Positions 38,140 to 46,758 are shown, counted from the first letter of the stretch. The stretch: DNA of 64,000 nt from Ancylobacter koreensis (GCF_023016525.1 NZ_JALKCG010000001.1:1364001-1428000); one strand, 5' to 3'. Translations and numbers: made by a program. Notes: generated by a model from the letters alone, not told the origin.

Positions 38140-38152
38140 TCCGCATTTTTTT
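38128..38152 (+). terminator. Weak intrinsic terminator after dcd
   Basis: GCGG (38128-38131) pairs with CCGC (38141-38144) around a nine-base loop and is followed by A and seven T (38146-38152). The stem is short and overlaps the dcd stop, so efficiency is doubtful. It does mark the right end of the AT-rich cassette. Confidence 0.35.
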
Positions 38153-38168
38153 CCGTTTAGTAGCTAGC

Positions 38169-39380
38169 CTAATCGTAGCGCTTCAGCGCCAGCACGGCGT
38201 TGAGCCCGCCGAAGGCGAAGCTGGACGAGATGGCCGCCTCGATCCGGGCCTCGCGCGCGGCGTTCGGCACGCAGTCGAGGTCGCAGTCGGGGTCGAATTC
38301 GCGGAAGCCCATGGTCGGCGGCAGGAAGCCCTCGCGCAGCGCCAGCACCGTGGTCACGAAGTCGAGCGCGCCCGAGGCGTTCATCGTGTGGCCGTATTGC
38401 GACTTCGACGAGGAGACCGGCAGCTTGGTCAGATGCGCGCCGAAGACGTGGCGCAGCGCCGCCGTCTCGGTCCTGTCGTTCAGCGCGGTGGCGGTGCCGT
38501 GGGCGCTGACATAGCCGACCTGCTCTGGCGCAAGGCCCGCGTCCTCCAGCGCGAAGGCCATCGCCGCCGCCGCGCTCGCCATGTCGGGAGCGGTGATGTC
38601 CATGCCGTCGGCGCTCATGCCGAAGCCGACCAGCTCGGCATGGATGGTGGCGCCCCGGGCGCGCGCCCGCTCCAGGTTCTCCAGCACCACGGCGCCGGCG
38701 CCCTCGCCGATGACGAGGCCGGCGCGGTCCTTCGAGAACGGGCGGCAGCCGTCGGGGGAGAGCACGCGCAGCGCCTCCCAGCTCTTGAGCATGCCGTAGG
38801 TGAGCTGCGATTCCGCCCCGCCCGAGATGGCGACGTCCAGCATGCCGGCCCGCACCATGTGGAAGGCGGTGCCGATGGCGTGCGCCGCCGAGGAGCAGGC
38901 CGAGGCGATGGCGAAGGCGGGGCCGTGAATGCCCAGATCCATGGTGATGTGGCTCACCTGCCCGCTCGGCATGGCGCGCGGCACGGTGAAGGGATGCGGG
39001 CGCGGGGCGCCTTCGGCGTAGAGCTTGCGGTAGCTGTCGTCGACGGCGTGCGAGCCGACCGAGGCGGCGAAGATGGCGCCGACGCGGTGGCGCGCCGCGC
39101 CCTCCAGCACCGGGCCGGCATCGGCCAGTGCCTGCCGGGCGGCGACGACGGCGAATTGCGAGGTGCGGTCGACGAGGCCGAGCTGGCGCGGGTCGAAATG
39201 GGCCTCCGGCACGAAGCCGCGCACCTCGGCGGAGATCTTCGTCTTCATCGAGGAGACGTCGACGCCCTGCGTCTCGCCGATGCCGACCGTTCCGGCACGC
39301 AGGCCCGCCAGATGCGCCGCCACGTCGTTGCCGAGCGCGGAGAGCGAGCCCAGCCCTGTTACCGCCACCCGCGCGGTCAT
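38169..39380 (-). CDS. Beta-ketoacyl-ACP synthase, KAS I/II type (FabF/NodE-like)
   Basis: A 403-residue condensing enzyme. The nucleophile is in ASACSSAAHAIG and the two catalytic histidines are in VSAHGTATALND and KSQYGHTMNASG. The latter differs from the usual GHxxGAAG. FabF family gate residues are recognisable. The start overlaps the stop of the upstream ACP gene (TGATG). The isolated ACP plus synthase pair resembles NodF/NodE or other specialised lipid systems more than the primary fabF locus, which usually sits with fabD, fabG and acpP. The product is unknown. Confidence 0.88.
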   Translation of the reverse strand: MTARVAVTGLGSLSALGNDVAAHLAGLRAGTVGIGETQGVDVSSMKTKISAEVRGFVPEAHFDPRQLGLVDRTSQFAVVAARQALADAGPVLEGAARHRVGAIFAASVGSHAVDDSYRKLYAEGAPRPHPFTVPRAMPSGQVSHITMDLGIHGPAFAIASACSSAAHAIGTAFHMVRAGMLDVAISGGAESQLTYGMLKSWEALRVLSPDGCRPFSKDRAGLVIGEGAGAVVLENLERARARGATIHAELVGFGMSADGMDITAPDMASAAAAMAFALEDAGLAPEQVGYVSAHGTATALNDRTETAALRHVFGAHLTKLPVSSSKSQYGHTMNASGALDFVTTVLALREGFLPPTMGFREFDPDCDLDCVPNAAREARIEAAISSSFAFGGLNAVLALKRYD

Positions 39381-39649
39381 CAGGCGATCTTGGCCTTCTG
39401 CGCGGCGAGCAGGTCGGCAACGTGGTCGACCAGCGTGCCGACGGTCACGTCGTTGCCGTTCAGCGGGCCGTCATTGGGGATCTCGATGCCGAAGCGGGTT
39501 TCCAGCTTGAAGATGGTCTCGATCAGGTCGAGCGAGGAGATGCCGAGCTCGGCGACCGGCGTGTCCGGCGTCAGCAGGCTCGAATCGACCCCGACCTCGC
39601 CGGAGATGAAGTCGACGATTTCGGCGACGGCGGGATCGTTGGTCTGCAT
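39380..39649 (-). CDS. Acyl carrier protein (specialised)
   Basis: An 89-residue acidic helical protein. The phosphopantetheine serine lies in LGISSLDLIETIFKLE, where the usual Asp of the DSL motif is replaced by Ser. It is slightly longer than primary AcpP and ends with a basic tail AQKAKIA. Its gene directly precedes and overlaps the ketoacyl-synthase gene, which suggests a dedicated partnership. The substrate acyl chain is not known. Confidence 0.9.
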   Translation of the reverse strand: MQTNDPAVAEIVDFISGEVGVDSSLLTPDTPVAELGISSLDLIETIFKLETRFGIEIPNDGPLNGNDVTVGTLVDHVADLLAAQKAKIA

Positions 39650-39793
39650 GGTCTGCTCTGTCTCAATGGGCGGCGCGAGGCCGGGAATGCCCTTGGCTGC
39701 CGCTATAGAAAGGCGCTTCGGACCGCTGCGTCAAATGACCGACATATGTGTAGGGCGCATGTCACCCGCGTGACCGGCGCGGCCCCGTCCCTC

Positions 39794-41251
39794 TCACGGC
39801 TGCGCGCCGGCGGCATGCGCCTTGATGAGTTGGGAGAGATAGAGGGCGGAGGATTTCGGCGTGCGCTTCTGGGTGGCGAAGTCGACATTGACCACCCCGA
39901 AGCGGCGACGCTCGCCCTCCGCCCATTCGAAATTGTCGAGCAGCGACCATGCGAAATAGCCGTTCAGCGCGCAGCCCTGCGCGATCGCCTGGCTCGCGGC
40001 CACCAGATGGGCGCGGATATATTCGGTGCGCTCGGGATCGTGCACCAGCCCGGCGGCGGGGGCGGGGTCCTCGTAGCAGGCGCCGTTCTCGGTGACGAAG
40101 ACCGGCGGGTTGCCGTAGCTGTCGCGCAGCCGCGCCAGCACCTCGACCAGCCCCTGCGCGAGGATCGGCCAGCCCAGCAGCGTGCGCGGCGTGCCCTCCG
40201 GCACCGCGCCGTAGCCGGCCTGCGCGAGGAAGGCGGCGGGGTCGTGCTTGATCCAGGAGGGGCCGTAATAGTTCACGCCGAGGAAATCCACCGGCACGCG
40301 GATCTGCTCCATGTCGCCGCCCTTCACGAGCTGGGCGAACACGCCGTCGAAGGGCGCGGGGTAGCGGCCGTGGAACAGCGGGTCGAGGTTGATGGTGTTC
40401 CAGCAGGCGTCGAAGCGCTGGGCGGCGGCGATGTCGGCCGGGTCCTGCGAGGAGGGGTAGATGGGCTGCAGCGAGAACACTGTGCCGAGCTTGAGGTCGC
40501 TCCGGATGGCGCGGATGGCGCGGATGCCGGCGCCCTGCGCCAGATTCTGGTTGTGCTGCGCCATCACATAGCTCGGCCAGCCGGTGAGCCCCGGCGCGTG
40601 GTTGCCGAAGCCGTGGCCGAAGATGGCGTGCACCGAGGGCTCGTTCAGCATGGCCCAGGGCTTCACCCGGTCGCCCAGCTTGTTGACCGCCGCCACCGCG
40701 TAGTCGGCGAACCACCCGGCCATGTCGCGATTGTGCCAGCCGCCGCGATCCTGCAGCGCCTGCGGCAGGTCCCAGTGATAGAGGCAGGCCATGGGCAGGA
40801 TGCCGCGCGCCAGCAGCTTGTCGACGAGACGGTCGTAGAAATCGAGACCGGCCGGGTTCACCGGGCCGGTGCCGTCCGGCATCACGCGCGGCCAGGCGAT
40901 GGAGAAGCGGTAGGCCTGCAGGCCCAGCCGCGCCATCAGGTCGACGTCCTCGGCGTAGCGGTTGTAGTGGTCGCAGGCGACGTCGCCATTGGTGCCGTCG
41001 GCGATGCGGCCGGGCGTGTGCGAGAAGGTGTCCCAGATGGAGGGCTTGCGCCCGCCTTCCGTCACCGCGCCCTCGATCTGGTAGGACGAGGTCGAGGCGC
41101 CCCACACGAAGCCGCGCGGCAGGCGCGGCGTGCCGGCGGGTTCCAGCGGCGTCACGCCTGTCGGGGCGTCCTGCGCGGCGGCGAGGCCCGGCAGCACGGG
41201 AAGCGCGGCGGCGGCCGCGGCGGAAGCGAGGAAGTCTCGGCGGCGAAGCAT
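39794..41251 (-). CDS. Beta-glucosidase, glycoside hydrolase family 1, Tat-exported
   Basis: A 485-residue GH1 enzyme. The N-terminus MLRRRDFLASAAAAAALPVL is a twin-arginine signal, with cleavage near AAAQDA, so it acts in the periplasm. The acid/base glutamate is E204 in MLNEPSV and the nucleophile is E388 in FVTENGA. FVWGASTSSYQIEG is the GH1 N-terminal signature. It hydrolyses beta-glucosides or related disaccharides. It is followed on the map by a GntP-like permease on the same strand with a 19-base gap, perhaps forming a sugar-acid or glucoside utilisation pair. Confidence 0.95.
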   Translation of the reverse strand: MLRRRDFLASAAAAAALPVLPGLAAAQDAPTGVTPLEPAGTPRLPRGFVWGASTSSYQIEGAVTEGGRKPSIWDTFSHTPGRIADGTNGDVACDHYNRYAEDVDLMARLGLQAYRFSIAWPRVMPDGTGPVNPAGLDFYDRLVDKLLARGILPMACLYHWDLPQALQDRGGWHNRDMAGWFADYAVAAVNKLGDRVKPWAMLNEPSVHAIFGHGFGNHAPGLTGWPSYVMAQHNQNLAQGAGIRAIRAIRSDLKLGTVFSLQPIYPSSQDPADIAAAQRFDACWNTINLDPLFHGRYPAPFDGVFAQLVKGGDMEQIRVPVDFLGVNYYGPSWIKHDPAAFLAQAGYGAVPEGTPRTLLGWPILAQGLVEVLARLRDSYGNPPVFVTENGACYEDPAPAAGLVHDPERTEYIRAHLVAASQAIAQGCALNGYFAWSLLDNFEWAEGERRRFGVVNVDFATQKRTPKSSALYLSQLIKAHAAGAQP

Positions 41252-41270
41252 CGGCGCGGTCCTTCGGTCC

Positions 41271-42605
41271 TCAGGCGGTGGCGAGGCGCACGGCGATCAG
41301 CACGGCGAGCGCGAGAACGCCCTGCGCCAGCGCGCCGAGCGACAGGCGGGCCAGCGTGCCGCCCGGCGAGAAGCGCCCCGCCCGCGTCACCAGCCAGAAC
41401 AGGGCGTCATTGATCTGCGGCAGCGTCATGGCGCCCGCCCCGACCGCCAGCGCGGCGAGCGTGCGGCCCATCGCGTCGCCGAGGCCGAGCGGCTCGACGA
41501 GCTCCATCATCATGCCGGCGCTCGTGATCGAGGCCACCAGCGAGGAGCCTTGCAGCGTCTTGATGATCGCGGCGAGCGCGAAGGGCACCAGCAGAACCAG
41601 CGGACCGGCGGTGGGAACGTAGTCCAGCGCCCATTCCGCCATCATCTCGGCCGTGCCGGTCTCCTGCACCACCTTGGAGAGTCCGGCGGCGGCGCCGACC
41701 ACGAGGAGGAGAGGGGCGGCCTTGGCGAGCGCGCGGGCGGCCCAGCCGCCTTCGCCCAGCCCGCCCGGCTCCCAGCTCCAGCTCAGGAGGACGAGCAGCA
41801 GCGGGCCGATCGCCAGCAGCAGCGCCGGGGCGCCGAGCGCGAGGATGAAATGGCGGTCATTGCCGCCGCCGAAGGGTTCGGAGGCGATGTCGCCGAGCGA
41901 CTGCACGATGAGCAGCCCCACCAGCACGAGGCTGACCAGCAGCAGCGCCAGCGCCCCGCGCCCCGGCGCGACAAGCGTGCCGCCGTCGATGGTGGCGGCG
42001 GTGTCCGGCGGGTTGGGCGCCCCGCTCGCGGTGAGGCGGGCGAAGAAGGCGCCGAGCAGCACGGAAAGCACCGCCGCCGGCAGGCCGACCGCCACCGCCA
42101 GACCCCAGTCGGCCTTCAATATGGTGAGGCTCGCCAGCACGACCGGGGCCGGGATCAGCAGCCCGTGCGCCGCCGAGAGCGAGAGGCCGAGCGTCAGCGC
42201 CGAGCGCGGGCTGTCGCCGCCGATGCCGCGCCGCAGCGGATTGAGCACGGCGAAGACGGCGGCCGGGTTCGAGCCCATGCCGCCGATCAGGCCGAGCAGG
42301 GCCAGCGGCGGCGCCCGCCAGCGCCAGCCGCGCGCCATCTGCTGCAGCCGCGCCGTGGCGCCGGTGCCGTCGGCGATCTCCGCCATCAGCGCGCCGGCGA
42401 TAATGAGAAGCCCGAGCCCGGCCAGAGACTGGCTGAAGCCGAGGCCGAAATTCTTCACCACATAGCTCAGCGACCAGCCGATGCCGGCATTGAAGGCGAA
42501 GGCGGCGGCCAGCAAGGCGAGGAAGGGATGCACCCGCCCGCGCGCCGTGACCAGCGCGAAAACGGCCACGACGGCAAGGAAGATGGCGGCGTAGTTCAGA
42601 TACAT
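41271..42605 (-). CDS. GntP-like proton symporter (gluconate or related organic acid)
   Basis: A 444-residue integral membrane protein with about 12 hydrophobic segments. The block SLSAAHGLLIPAPVVLASL corresponds to the HGxxPPxPGP signature of the GntP family, in variant form. GLLIIAGALMAEIADGTGAT and IKTLQGSSLVASITSAG (the latter resembling the family loop for substrate binding) support the call. It is upstream of the GH1 gene on the same strand and divergent from the GH5 gene. The substrate is unknown: gluconate, citrate or glycerate are family possibilities. Confidence 0.82.
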   Translation of the reverse strand: MYLNYAAIFLAVVAVFALVTARGRVHPFLALLAAAFAFNAGIGWSLSYVVKNFGLGFSQSLAGLGLLIIAGALMAEIADGTGATARLQQMARGWRWRAPPLALLGLIGGMGSNPAAVFAVLNPLRRGIGGDSPRSALTLGLSLSAAHGLLIPAPVVLASLTILKADWGLAVAVGLPAAVLSVLLGAFFARLTASGAPNPPDTAATIDGGTLVAPGRGALALLLVSLVLVGLLIVQSLGDIASEPFGGGNDRHFILALGAPALLLAIGPLLLVLLSWSWEPGGLGEGGWAARALAKAAPLLLVVGAAAGLSKVVQETGTAEMMAEWALDYVPTAGPLVLLVPFALAAIIKTLQGSSLVASITSAGMMMELVEPLGLGDAMGRTLAALAVGAGAMTLPQINDALFWLVTRAGRFSPGGTLARLSLGALAQGVLALAVLIAVRLATA

Positions 42606-42830
42606 GGCGGCTTCGGGATGGCGCTGGGGCGGGGGCGGGAGGGTATTTCGACGGTAGCTGCACGCTTAGCCTGCCCCGGGCGCGCTGTCACCGTGGCAGA
42701 GGGGCGAAGACGCTCGCATTTCCGTTAGGTCATCGTCGTATCGTCGCCCGCCGCATCACGGCTGGGCGAGCGGCGCGAAGGGCCGCGTTCCGCCATTGCC
42801 GCGCGGCGCGCGCTTTAATAGGTTCCCGGC

Positions 42831-44219
42831 ATGATCGCCCGCCTCGCTCCCCCCGCCGCCCTCGTCGTCGCCCTTCTGGCCCTCGCGTTTGCCGCCGCGC
42901 CGCCGGCGTGCGCGCAGACGCCCGATGCCGCCGCCCCGACATCCGCCGCCCCGACATCCGCCGCCCCGACGTCCGCCGCCCCGACGTCAGCCTCCCCCGC
43001 GCCCGGCTTCGTGCGCGCCGAGGGCACGCGCTTCGTCCGCCCGGACGGCTCGACCTTCCTCATCAAGGGCATGAGCTTCGGCAACTGGCTGCTGCCGGAA
43101 GGCTACATGTTCAAGTTCACGGTCCAGCGCTCGCCGCAGGACATCGAGGACGTGATCGAGTACCTCGCCGGCCCGGAGGAGGCCGCGCGCTTCTGGAAGG
43201 ATTTTCGCAACGCGTATATTCAGGAGGAGGACGTCGCCTTCCTCTCGGCGGCCGGCTTCACCACGGTGCGCGTGCCGCTGCACTGGAAGTTCTTCCTCGA
43301 CCCGGCCAATCCCGACAAGGTGGACCCGAACGGCGAGGGCTGGGCGCTGATCGACCGGCTGGTCGGCTGGGCCAAGGCGCACGACATCAAGCTGATCCTC
43401 GACATCCACGCCGCCCCCGGCGGGCAGACCGGCGTGAACCATGACGACGGCGTCGGCTATCCGCTCACCTTCTACGTGCCGGAGTTCAAGCGCCGCACCA
43501 TCACAATGTGGCGGGCCATCGCCGAGCGCTACCGGGACGAGACCGCCGTGCTCGGCTACGACCTGCTCAATGAGCCGATCACGCCCTATCACGACACGGA
43601 TTTCCTGAATTCGCGGCTGGAGCCGTTTTACCGCGATCTCGTCACCGCGATCCGCGAGGTCGACCCCAACCACCCGATCATGCTGGCGGGCGCCCAGTGG
43701 AGCACGAATTTCGACGTGTTCGGCCCGCCCTTCGCGGAAAACCTCGGCTACACCTACCACATGTTCTGGGCCGCCCCGCAGCGCAGCTCGATCCAGAAAT
43801 ACGTCAACTTCGCCAATCGCTGGCAGGTGCCGATCTTCATCGGCGAGACCGGCGAATTGAACGACGAATGGAATGCGCAGTTCCGCGCGCTCAACGAGCG
43901 CCTCGGCCTCGGCTGGAGCTTCTGGACCTACAAGAACCTCGACACGCCCTCCACCGTCTCCTCCATCACCCGACCGGCGGGCTGGGACGCCATCGCCCTG
44001 TTCGGCAGCGTGCCGAAGAGCCAGTGGCCCTCCATGGAGAAGCCCCCGCGCGAGGAGGTGGTGGCGACGCTGCGCCGCTACATCGAGAATGCGCGCTTCG
44101 CCAACACCACGATACGCGGCGGCTACATCGCCTCGCTCGGCCTCAAGGTGCCCTGCGTGAAGGTGGCCGCCATCGAGACGCCCGCCGGGATTTCCGCCAC
44201 GGACACCGCCTGCCCATGA
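42831..44219 (+). CDS. Exported glycoside hydrolase family 5 (exo-beta-1,3-glucanase/cellulase-like)
   Basis: A 462-residue protein. Residues 1-28 are a Sec signal (cleavage near ACAQ). A linker with AAPTS repeats (34-56) precedes the catalytic domain. The GH5 acid/base is E248 in YDLLNEP and the nucleophile is E339 in FIGETGE. Supporting motifs are TTVRVPLHW and LILDIHAAPGG. It is predicted to cut beta-glucans in the periplasm or outside the cell. The stop overlaps the start of the next gene (ATGA), which couples it to malonyl-CoA synthetase, a functionally odd partner. Confidence 0.93.
   Translation: MIARLAPPAALVVALLALAFAAAPPACAQTPDAAAPTSAAPTSAAPTSAAPTSASPAPGFVRAEGTRFVRPDGSTFLIKGMSFGNWLLPEGYMFKFTVQRSPQDIEDVIEYLAGPEEAARFWKDFRNAYIQEEDVAFLSAAGFTTVRVPLHWKFFLDPANPDKVDPNGEGWALIDRLVGWAKAHDIKLILDIHAAPGGQTGVNHDDGVGYPLTFYVPEFKRRTITMWRAIAERYRDETAVLGYDLLNEPITPYHDTDFLNSRLEPFYRDLVTAIREVDPNHPIMLAGAQWSTNFDVFGPPFAENLGYTYHMFWAAPQRSSIQKYVNFANRWQVPIFIGETGELNDEWNAQFRALNERLGLGWSFWTYKNLDTPSTVSSITRPAGWDAIALFGSVPKSQWPSMEKPPREEVVATLRRYIENARFANTTIRGGYIASLGLKVPCVKVAAIETPAGISATDTACP
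42930..42989 (+). repeat. Four tandem 15-bp repeats encoding an AAPTS linker
   Basis: Units GCCGCCCCGACATCC, GCCGCCCCGACATCC, GCCGCCCCGACGTCC and GCCGCCCCGACGTCA run head to tail within the GH5 gene. They are in frame and encode the flexible linker after the signal peptide. Near identity at synonymous positions indicates recent slippage, so copy number probably varies among strains. Confidence 0.85.
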
Positions 44220-45730
44220 CCAATCACCTCATCGACACGCTCCGCGCCCGCCGGGGCGATTCTTCGCGCCTGTTCATCGAGACGGCGGACGGCGCGCGCC
44301 TTACCTATGCCGACGCCGAGCGCCGTTCCGCGCAATACGCCAACGCCTTCGTGGCGCTGGGGCTGAAGCCTGGCGACCGGCTGGTGCTGCAGGCGGAGAA
44401 GAGCGTCGAGGCGGTGTTCGCCTATCTCGGCGCGGTGCGCGCGGGCGGCGTGTTCCTGCCACTCAACACCGCCTATACGCCGCCGGAGGTGGAGTATTTC
44501 CTCGGCGACGCGCAGGCGGCCATCTTCGTCTGCGATCCCGCCAGCGAGGCCGCACTGGCGCCAATCGCCGCGGCGCAGGGCTGCCCCCGTGTGCTGACGC
44601 TGGACGCGCAGGGCGAGGGCACCCTGCGTGACGCGGCGGATGCCGCCGGGACGGATTTCGCCGACGTGCCGCGCGGGCCGGACGACCTCGCCGCGCTGCT
44701 CTACACCTCCGGCACGACGGGCCGCTCCAAGGGTGCGATGCTCACCCACGACAACCTCGCCTCCAACGCGCTGGCCCTCGTCGAGACCTGGCGCTTCACG
44801 CCGGACGACGTGCTGATCCACGCGCTGCCGATCTTCCACACGCATGGGCTGTTCGTCGCCATCAACGTGACGCTGGCGGCCGGCTCGTCGATGATCTTCC
44901 TGCCGAAGTTCGATCCAGAGCTGGTTCTGAAGCTGATGGCGCGCGCCAGCGTGCTGATGGGCGTTCCGACCTTCTATGTCCGGCTGCTGAAATCGCCCGG
45001 TCTCACCCCCGAGGCGGCCGCGCGCATGCGCCTGTTCATCTCCGGCTCGGCGCCACTGCTGGCCGAGACGCACCGCGAATGGCGGGCGCGCACAAACCAC
45101 GCCATTCTCGAACGCTACGGCATGACCGAGACCGGCATGAACACCTCAAACCCCTATGAGGGCGAGCGCATCGCCGGCACGGTCGGTTTCCCCCTGCCGG
45201 GGGTGAGCCTGCGCGTCGTCGCGCCGGAGAGCGGGGAAGAGCTGGGCGCCGGCGAGATCGGCATGATCGAGGTGAAGGGCCCGAACGTCTTTAGCGGCTA
45301 CTGGCGCCTGCCGGAGAAGACGGCGGCCGAGTTCCACGACGGCTGGTTCATCACCGGCGACCTCGGGCTGATCGGGCCGGATGGCTATGTGCAGATCGTC
45401 GGGCGCGGCAAGGACCTCGTGATTTCGGGCGGCTACAACGTCTACCCCAAGGAGATCGAGACCGAGATCGACGCGCTGCCCGGCGTGATCGAGAGCGCGG
45501 TGATCGGGATCGCCCATCCCGATTTCGGCGAGGGCGTCACCGCCGTCGTGGTCGCCCGCCCGGACGCGACGCTCGACGAGAAATCGGTGATCGACGCGCT
45601 GGAGGGCCGCCTCGCCCGCTACAAATGCCCCAAGCGCGTGATCTTCCTCGACGACCTGCCCCGCAACACCATGGGCAAGGTGCAGAAGAACCTGCTGCGC
45701 GAGCAGTACAAGGGGCTGTACGGTAGCTGA
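44216..45730 (+). CDS. matB: Malonyl-CoA synthetase (acyl-CoA synthetase family)
   Basis: A 504-residue AMP-forming ligase. The ATP motif LLYTSGTTGRSKGAMLTHDN, the RYGMTETGMNTSNPYEGERIAGTVGFPLPGV block, FITGDLG and VGRGKDLVISGGYNVYPKEIE are all present, and LPRNTMGKVQKN holds the catalytic lysine. The TETGMNTSNP region closely matches characterised MatB enzymes. It converts malonate (or methylmalonate) to the CoA thioester. Its ATG overlaps the GH5 stop. Malonate decarboxylase and transporter genes are absent here, so the source of malonate is unclear. The overlap may be accidental. Confidence 0.88.
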   Translation: MTNHLIDTLRARRGDSSRLFIETADGARLTYADAERRSAQYANAFVALGLKPGDRLVLQAEKSVEAVFAYLGAVRAGGVFLPLNTAYTPPEVEYFLGDAQAAIFVCDPASEAALAPIAAAQGCPRVLTLDAQGEGTLRDAADAAGTDFADVPRGPDDLAALLYTSGTTGRSKGAMLTHDNLASNALALVETWRFTPDDVLIHALPIFHTHGLFVAINVTLAAGSSMIFLPKFDPELVLKLMARASVLMGVPTFYVRLLKSPGLTPEAAARMRLFISGSAPLLAETHREWRARTNHAILERYGMTETGMNTSNPYEGERIAGTVGFPLPGVSLRVVAPESGEELGAGEIGMIEVKGPNVFSGYWRLPEKTAAEFHDGWFITGDLGLIGPDGYVQIVGRGKDLVISGGYNVYPKEIETEIDALPGVIESAVIGIAHPDFGEGVTAVVVARPDATLDEKSVIDALEGRLARYKCPKRVIFLDDLPRNTMGKVQKNLLREQYKGLYGS

Positions 45731-45768
45731 ATGGGCGCCACCGAGGGCGCCTGCGAGGGGAGGGCGGC

Positions 45769-46404
45769 ATGCCGCGCACCGAACTGTTCCTGGCCTTCCT
45801 CGCCACGGCGGGCCTTTTCGCCTGCATTCCCGGCCCGGCCATGCTGTACACGGCGGCGCAGACGCTGGCGCGCGGCCGTCTGTCCGGCCTGACGGCGGTG
45901 CTCGGCCTGCATCTGGGCTGCTACGGCCATGTGGTGGCCGCCGCCGCCGGCCTCTCCGTCCTGTTCCACGCGGTGCCGCTGCTCTACACGGGCGTGAAGC
46001 TGGCGGGCGCCGCCTATCTGGTGTGGCTCGGCATCGGCATGTTCCGCTCCCGCGGGCAGGGCACGGAGGCCGCCGTGCCGGCGCCCGTCGCCAAGTCGGC
46101 CCGTCGCGCCTTTCTCGAGAGCGTGGCGGTCGAGCTGCTGAATCCCAAGACGGCGCTGTTCTTCGTGGCGCTGCTGCCGCAGTTCATCGATCCGGCGGCC
46201 AGCCTGCCGGTCTGGGCGCAGTTTCTCGTGCTCGGAACGATCGTGAATGTGATGTTCACCTCCGCCGATCTCGTCTGCGTGCTGCTGGCGGGGGCGCTGG
46301 TCGAGAGGCTGCGCCGCTCGGGCCGTGCGCAACGCCTCATGCGGCGGGCCGGCGGGGCGGTGCTGGTCGGCCTCGGCACGCATCTCGCCCTGCAGCGAAA
46401 CTGA
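45769..46404 (+). CDS. LysE-family amino-acid exporter (translocator)
   Basis: A 211-residue inner-membrane protein with six hydrophobic segments. The motif FACIPGPAMLYTAAQTLARGRLSGL is the LysE/RhtB signature, and KLAGAAYLVWLGIGMFRS and VELLNPKTALFFVALLPQF follow. It exports amino acids or related metabolites. It is 38 bases downstream of matB on the same strand, possibly co-transcribed. The substrate is unknown. Confidence 0.92.
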   Translation: MPRTELFLAFLATAGLFACIPGPAMLYTAAQTLARGRLSGLTAVLGLHLGCYGHVVAAAAGLSVLFHAVPLLYTGVKLAGAAYLVWLGIGMFRSRGQGTEAAVPAPVAKSARRAFLESVAVELLNPKTALFFVALLPQFIDPAASLPVWAQFLVLGTIVNVMFTSADLVCVLLAGALVERLRRSGRAQRLMRRAGGAVLVGLGTHLALQRN

Positions 46405-46410
46405 CCCGCC

Positions 46411-46695
46411 TCAGCCCTTGAGCTTGCCGAGCACCTCGATCAGCTCGGAGACCTTGGCGCGCTGCTGGTCGGCGTCGCCGGACTGTATCGCGTGCTCGAC
46501 GCAATGGCCGACATGGTCGCGCAGCACCTGCTCCTCGACCTTCTTCAGCGCCGCCCGCACCGCCGCGACCTGCGTCACGATGTCGATGCAGTAGCGGTTG
46601 TCCTCGACCATGCGGGAGAGGCCACGCACCTGTCCCTCGATCCGGCTCAGGCGCTTCAGGCAGGCGGTGCGGGTGTCGTTCTGCATGCTTGCCAT
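46411..46695 (-). CDS. csoR: CsoR/RcnR-family metal-responsive repressor
   Basis: About 94 residues, all-helical. Characteristic features are [39 protein letters not shown], with the Cu(I) ligand cysteine in NRYCID and a His-x-x-x-Cys pair in [11 protein letters not shown]. The start may be the ATG at 46695 or at 46686. The first falls inside the operator, which is common in this family. Derepression by Cu(I) would release the divergent copper ATPase gene. It overlaps no other gene. Family assignment is clear and copper as inducer is inferred from the neighbour. Confidence 0.93.
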   Translation of the reverse strand: MASMQNDTRTACLKRLSRIEGQVRGLSRMVEDNRYCIDIVTQVAAVRAALKKVEEQVLRDHVGHCVEHAIQSGDADQQRAKVSELIEVLGKLKG

Positions 46696-46714
46696 ATACC
46701 CTGTCGGGGTATAT
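46694..46714. promoter_or_regulatory. CsoR operator 1
   Basis: ATATACCC (46694-46701) and GGGTATAT (46707-46714) form a perfect inverted repeat around TGTCG. The 17-bp core 46696-46712 matches the ATACCC-N5-GGGTAT architecture of CsoR sites. It overlaps the start codon of csoR. Confidence 0.8.
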
Positions 46715-46728
46715 ATCGCAAGGGTCAG

Positions 46729-46745
46729 ATACCTCATAGGGGTAT
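46729..46745. promoter_or_regulatory. CsoR operator 2
   Basis: The 17-bp sequence ATACCTCATAGGGGTAT is an imperfect inverted repeat of the same type as operator 1. Its centre lies 33 bases, about three helical turns, from that of operator 1, and it ends 13 bases before the copper ATPase start codon. One site per divergent gene suggests joint repression. Confidence 0.75.
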
Positions 46746-46758
46746 GCAGGAGGGCGCC

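Noticed and set aside
37226-38160. AT-rich segment considered as a prophage or integrative element remnant
   Set aside because: No integrase, tRNA target, or clear flanking direct repeats are seen beyond a short GTTTAGT duplication at the right side. It is treated as a small transferred cassette of unknown mechanism.
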